Assembly: GCA_042854365.1 (NCBI GenBank)
Contig: AP031437.1
Span: 1,426,001-1,490,000 of the forward strand
Source of the DNA: Anaeromassilibacillus sp001305115
GTDB taxonomy: Bacteria; Bacillota; Clostridia; Oscillospirales; Acutalibacteraceae
Direction of reading: 5' to 3'
DNA: 64,000 nt
In this document: positions 61,173 through 64,000 of the stretch, piece by piece
How the letters are laid out: every line of letters starts with the position of its first letter
How positions within the stretch are numbered: the stretch's first letter is position 1
The notes under the pieces: generated by a model
Databases searched by the model: none
Told to the model about the DNA's origin: nothing
What the model saw: the letters and a program-made list of their open reading frames with translations, nothing else
Program-made: the position numbers and the translations under genes

Positions 61173-63557
61173 ATGGGGGTCTTAGAGCTTCTGGGAAAAC
61201 GGATTGTCTTTTTTGACGGTGCAATGGGAACGATCTTGCAGCAGAATGGTCTGGGAGCTGGTGAACTACCGGAACTTTGGAATCTACAGCGGCCGGAATT
61301 GATCGAGCAGATTCATCGCGAGTATCTAGCGGCCGGAGCAGATATTACCAAGGCCAATACATTCGGCGCAAATGCGGTCAAGCTGCGTGGTTGCGGTCAC
61401 TCGGTTCAGGAGATTGTCGAGGCGGGTATTTCTCACGCGCGGAGAGCTGTGCGGGATTGTGGACGGGAAGCCTTTGTGGCACTAGATGTCGGCCCCACTG
61501 GAAAATTGCTTCGTCCACTGGGAGATCTGTCGTTTGAAGAAGCTTATGATGCATTTAAAGAAGCTGTACAATGCGGTGAAAAAGCAGGGGCAGATCTCAT
61601 CCTCATTGAAACCATGAGCGATACCTATGAAGCCAAGGCTGCTTTGTTGGCGGCAAAAGAGAATACCTCCCTGCCAGTGTTTGTCACTATGATTTTTGAT
61701 GAAAAGGGGAAGCTTCTCACTGGAGGCGACATCGCAGCCGCTGTCGCTATGCTGGAGGGCCTGGGAGCCGATGCAATCGGATTTAATTGCGGCTTGGGTC
61801 CAGAGCAGATGCATTCCCTTTTCCCGCAATTGCTGGACTGCTGTTCCATCCCGATGATTGTCAATCCCAACGCCGGACTTCCGCGCAGTGTGGATGGGCG
61901 TACAGTTTTCGACGTAGGCCCGGAGGATTTTGCTGAGGTAATGGAAAAACTGGTTCGTGAAGGAGCTTGGCTGGCAGGCGGTTGTTGTGGGACCACGCCA
62001 GCCCATATTGCAGCAGTGGTGGAGCATTGCAAGGACCTCTCCCCTGTTCCATTACAAATGAAAGAGAGAACGGTAATTTCTTCTTATTCTAAAGCGGTCT
62101 GTTTTGGAAAACGGCCGCTATTGATTGGAGAACGCATTAACCCAACTGGAAAATCCCGTTTTAAGCAGGCTTTGCGGGAAAACGATTTGGACTATATTCT
62201 CCGCGAAGGGATTGCCCAACAACAGGCAGGGGCACATATTTTAGACGTAAATGTCGGCCTCCCAGAAATCGATGAAACTGCAATGATGTGCCGGGCAGTT
62301 ACGGAGATTCAAAGCGTTATCGATCTTCCGCTCCAAATTGATACCTCTAATGCGGATACAATGGAGCAGGCGATGCGCCTTTATAATGGAAAACCATTGA
62401 TCAATTCCGTCAATGGAAAGCAGGAGAGTATGCACAGCATCTTCCCTTTGGTCAAAAAGTACGGCGGTGTGGTAATCGCACTGACGCTGGATGAGGCGGG
62501 AATCCCGGAAACACCGGAAGGACGGCTGGCCGTGGCAAAAAAGATTGTTGAGACAGCGGCACAATACGGGATTTCGAAAAAGGACCTTGTGGTGGACGCA
62601 CTTGTTATGACGATTAGCGCGGGTCAGGAAGCGGCAGATGTCACACTGCGGTCGTTGCAGTTGATTCAAGAGCAATTGGGCGTGCACACTTCCCTGGGCG
62701 TCTCGAATATTTCCTTCGGGCTACCACAGAGAGAGACTATCAATGCTGCATTTTTTACGATGGCGTTGCAGTGTGGATTAAGCGCCGCAATCGTTAACCC
62801 GAACTCGGATGCCATGCGCAGGGCTTATGACGCATACTGTGCTTTGAGCGGTATTGACCAGCAGTGTATGGACTATATTGCCCGGTATTCGCAACAAGCG
62901 TCCGATGCGGCGCCAAAGACTGCTGGGATGGAAATGACCTTAGCGCAAGCAATTATCAGCGGTCTAAAGGAGAGCGCACATTCAGCTGCCGAACGAGAAT
63001 TGCAGACAAAAGAGCCGCTTGCCATCGTCAATGAATCCCTGATCCCTGCATTGGACCGAGTGGGAAAGGATTTTGAAACCGGGAAGCTATTCCTTCCACA
63101 GCTGTTGATGAGCGCAGATGCGGCAAAAGCCGCTTTTGAAGTAGTCCGCGCCCAGCTGAATCGTTCGGATACGTCACAAGAAGTGAAGAAGGATAAGATT
63201 GTCTTGGCCACGGTTAAGGGGGATATACACGACATCGGAAAGAACATCGTCAAAGTTCTTTTGGAAAATTACAGTTATGATGTCATCGACCTCGGAAAGG
63301 ATGTTCCTCCGGAAAAAGTGGTTGAGGCCGCCGTACAAAATCACGTCAAACTGGTGGGATTAAGTGCCCTAATGACCACCACAGTGGTCAATATGGAAGA
63401 AACCATTCATGCATTGCATAAAGGCGCTCCCGGTTGCAAAATTATGGTTGGCGGAGCCGTTTTGACACAGGAATATGCCGATATGATTCATGCAGACCAT
63501 TATGCCAAAGACGCGATGGATTCGGTTCGATATGCCCATGCGATTTTTGGCAGATAA
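61173..63557 (+). CDS. metH: Cobalamin-dependent methionine synthase, short form
   Basis: 794 residues. Homocysteine-binding barrel (about 1-290; VFFDGAMGTILQQNGL, GFNCGLGPEQM, LAGGCCGTTPAHI with zinc Cys), pterin-binding domain (about 310-580; LIGERINPTGKSRFKQALRE), cobalamin cap and binding domains (about 590-794; GDIHDIGKNIVKVLL with cobalt-ligand His at about 686). The usual C-terminal reactivation domain is absent and provided by the previous gene. This split form is common in Clostridia. Vitamin B12 is therefore needed for methionine synthesis by this route. Confidence 0.95.
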   Translation: MGVLELLGKRIVFFDGAMGTILQQNGLGAGELPELWNLQRPELIEQIHREYLAAGADITKANTFGANAVKLRGCGHSVQEIVEAGISHARRAVRDCGREAFVALDVGPTGKLLRPLGDLSFEEAYDAFKEAVQCGEKAGADLILIETMSDTYEAKAALLAAKENTSLPVFVTMIFDEKGKLLTGGDIAAAVAMLEGLGADAIGFNCGLGPEQMHSLFPQLLDCCSIPMIVNPNAGLPRSVDGRTVFDVGPEDFAEVMEKLVREGAWLAGGCCGTTPAHIAAVVEHCKDLSPVPLQMKERTVISSYSKAVCFGKRPLLIGERINPTGKSRFKQALRENDLDYILREGIAQQQAGAHILDVNVGLPEIDETAMMCRAVTEIQSVIDLPLQIDTSNADTMEQAMRLYNGKPLINSVNGKQESMHSIFPLVKKYGGVVIALTLDEAGIPETPEGRLAVAKKIVETAAQYGISKKDLVVDALVMTISAGQEAADVTLRSLQLIQEQLGVHTSLGVSNISFGLPQRETINAAFFTMALQCGLSAAIVNPNSDAMRRAYDAYCALSGIDQQCMDYIARYSQQASDAAPKTAGMEMTLAQAIISGLKESAHSAAERELQTKEPLAIVNESLIPALDRVGKDFETGKLFLPQLLMSADAAKAAFEVVRAQLNRSDTSQEVKKDKIVLATVKGDIHDIGKNIVKVLLENYSYDVIDLGKDVPPEKVVEAAVQNHVKLVGLSALMTTTVVNMEETIHALHKGAPGCKIMVGGAVLTQEYADMIHADHYAKDAMDSVRYAHAIFGR

Positions 63558-63573
63558 ATCGGCGAGAGGCAAC

Positions 63574-63885
63574 ATGGCTTCCAGCGAATCCTATTTGCAG
63601 TTTATTTTGGGGCAGCTTGGTGGCCTAGAAGGGATCACCAGCCGAAAAATGATGGGAGAGTACCTTCTATATTTCCGTGGAAAAGGGTTTGGCGGTATCT
63701 ATGACGACCGCTTACTGGTGAAGAGAACTCCTTTTAGCGCACATCTGTCCTCAGATGGCCGCGAGACCCTTCCCTATCCCGGGGCCAAACCGATGTTTTT
63801 TGTCAAAGAGGTGGACGACTGCGCATTTTTAAAGCGCCTTGTCGCCGGTATGTATGAAGAGTTGCCAGAGCTGAAAAATCGATGA
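63574..63885 (+). CDS. TfoX N-terminal-domain protein
   Basis: 103 residues, single TfoX-N domain: SESYLQFILGQLGGLEGITS, RKMMGEYLLYFRGKGFGGIY, then DDRLLVKRTP and YPGAKPMFFVKEVDD. In Proteobacteria TfoX/Sxy is a competence regulator, but stand-alone TfoX-N proteins in Firmicutes have no known role. ATG at 63574 with GAGAGG upstream; 16 bp after metH and probably in the same operon. Confidence 0.9.
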   Translation: MASSESYLQFILGQLGGLEGITSRKMMGEYLLYFRGKGFGGIYDDRLLVKRTPFSAHLSSDGRETLPYPGAKPMFFVKEVDDCAFLKRLVAGMYEELPELKNR

Positions 63886-63888
63886 GAA

Positions 63889-63938
63889 GAAAGCATTGTC
63901 CAGTAGAACCGATACCGTACTGCTGGACAATGCTTTTT
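63889..63938 (+). terminator. Terminator of the metF-metH operon
   Basis: AAAGCATTGTCCAG / CTGGACAATGCTTTTT stem with T-run. Confidence 0.92.
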
Positions 63939-64000
63939 ACGAGAAGCAGATTTTTTTCTGCTGATCGGACCGTTCCAAAACTGGGAAACCGTACATTCTG

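Overview
The window looks like a chromosomal segment of a spore-forming, anaerobic low-to-mid GC Firmicute of class Clostridia, most likely near the Oscillospiraceae/Ruminococcaceae. The evidence is the sporulation set (SpoIIGA, sigma-E, sigma-G, SpoIIM, CwlD, a YlmC/YmxH-type PRC-barrel protein, a CotF-like coat protein), the SCIFF peptide with its radical SAM maturase, a phenylalanine T-box, a lysine riboswitch, and strong AGGAGG-type ribosome binding sites with frequent GTG and TTG starts. The family placement is inference; no rRNA or tRNA gene was found to test it.

Layout. 1-1.3 kb: 3'-truncated pheS behind a T-box. 1.3-6.5 kb: a LacI-type regulator divergent from malQ-glgP (maltodextrin/glycogen use). 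6.6-9.8 kb: acpS, nnrD, a lipoprotein gene and a lone mazF-type toxin gene. 10-12.3 kb: two small coat-like genes, then spoIIGA-sigE. 12.4-18.4 kb (minus strand): alpha-amylase, a DNA glycosylase coupled to cca, then tsf and rpsB. 18.4-20.5 kb: PRC-barrel protein, ppa and sigG. 20.5-24.3 kb: lysine-riboswitch-controlled asd-dapA-dapB-ACT operon. 24.4-25.5 kb: queA.

25.5-40.9 kb is an accessory island of six ABC exporter-type half-transporters in three pairs, each next to its own regulator (TetR, MarR, AraC), with a decayed AraC gene and a decayed GLUG-repeat surface protein gene. The island separates queA from tgt-yajC, genes that are commonly adjacent. 41-45 kb continues with tgt, yajC, a TIGR04086-type membrane protein, the SCIFF precursor and its maturase. 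45.2-46.8 kb: spoIIM-xerD. 46.9-52.2 kb is a second accessory region: an EpsD-like glycosyltransferase overlapping a tyrosine recombinase, a remnant of a second integrase, and a MacB-like permease plus adaptor without an ATPase gene.

52.3-64 kb: a small Cys-rich protein convergent with radA, cwlD, an ECF sigma factor with an RsgI-like membrane anti-sigma factor ending in two Cys-rich repeats, an NSS amino-acid symporter, an Rrf2/IscR-type regulator, and a folate/B12 methionine operon (metF, separate MetH reactivation protein, metH, TfoX-N-domain protein).

The least explained items are the duplicated CxYCGxLLSVCxxxC motif on the extracellular end of the anti-sigma factor, the recombinase-glycosyltransferase unit with nearby palindromes, the triple ABC island, and the radA transcript that probably runs antisense through a small gene.
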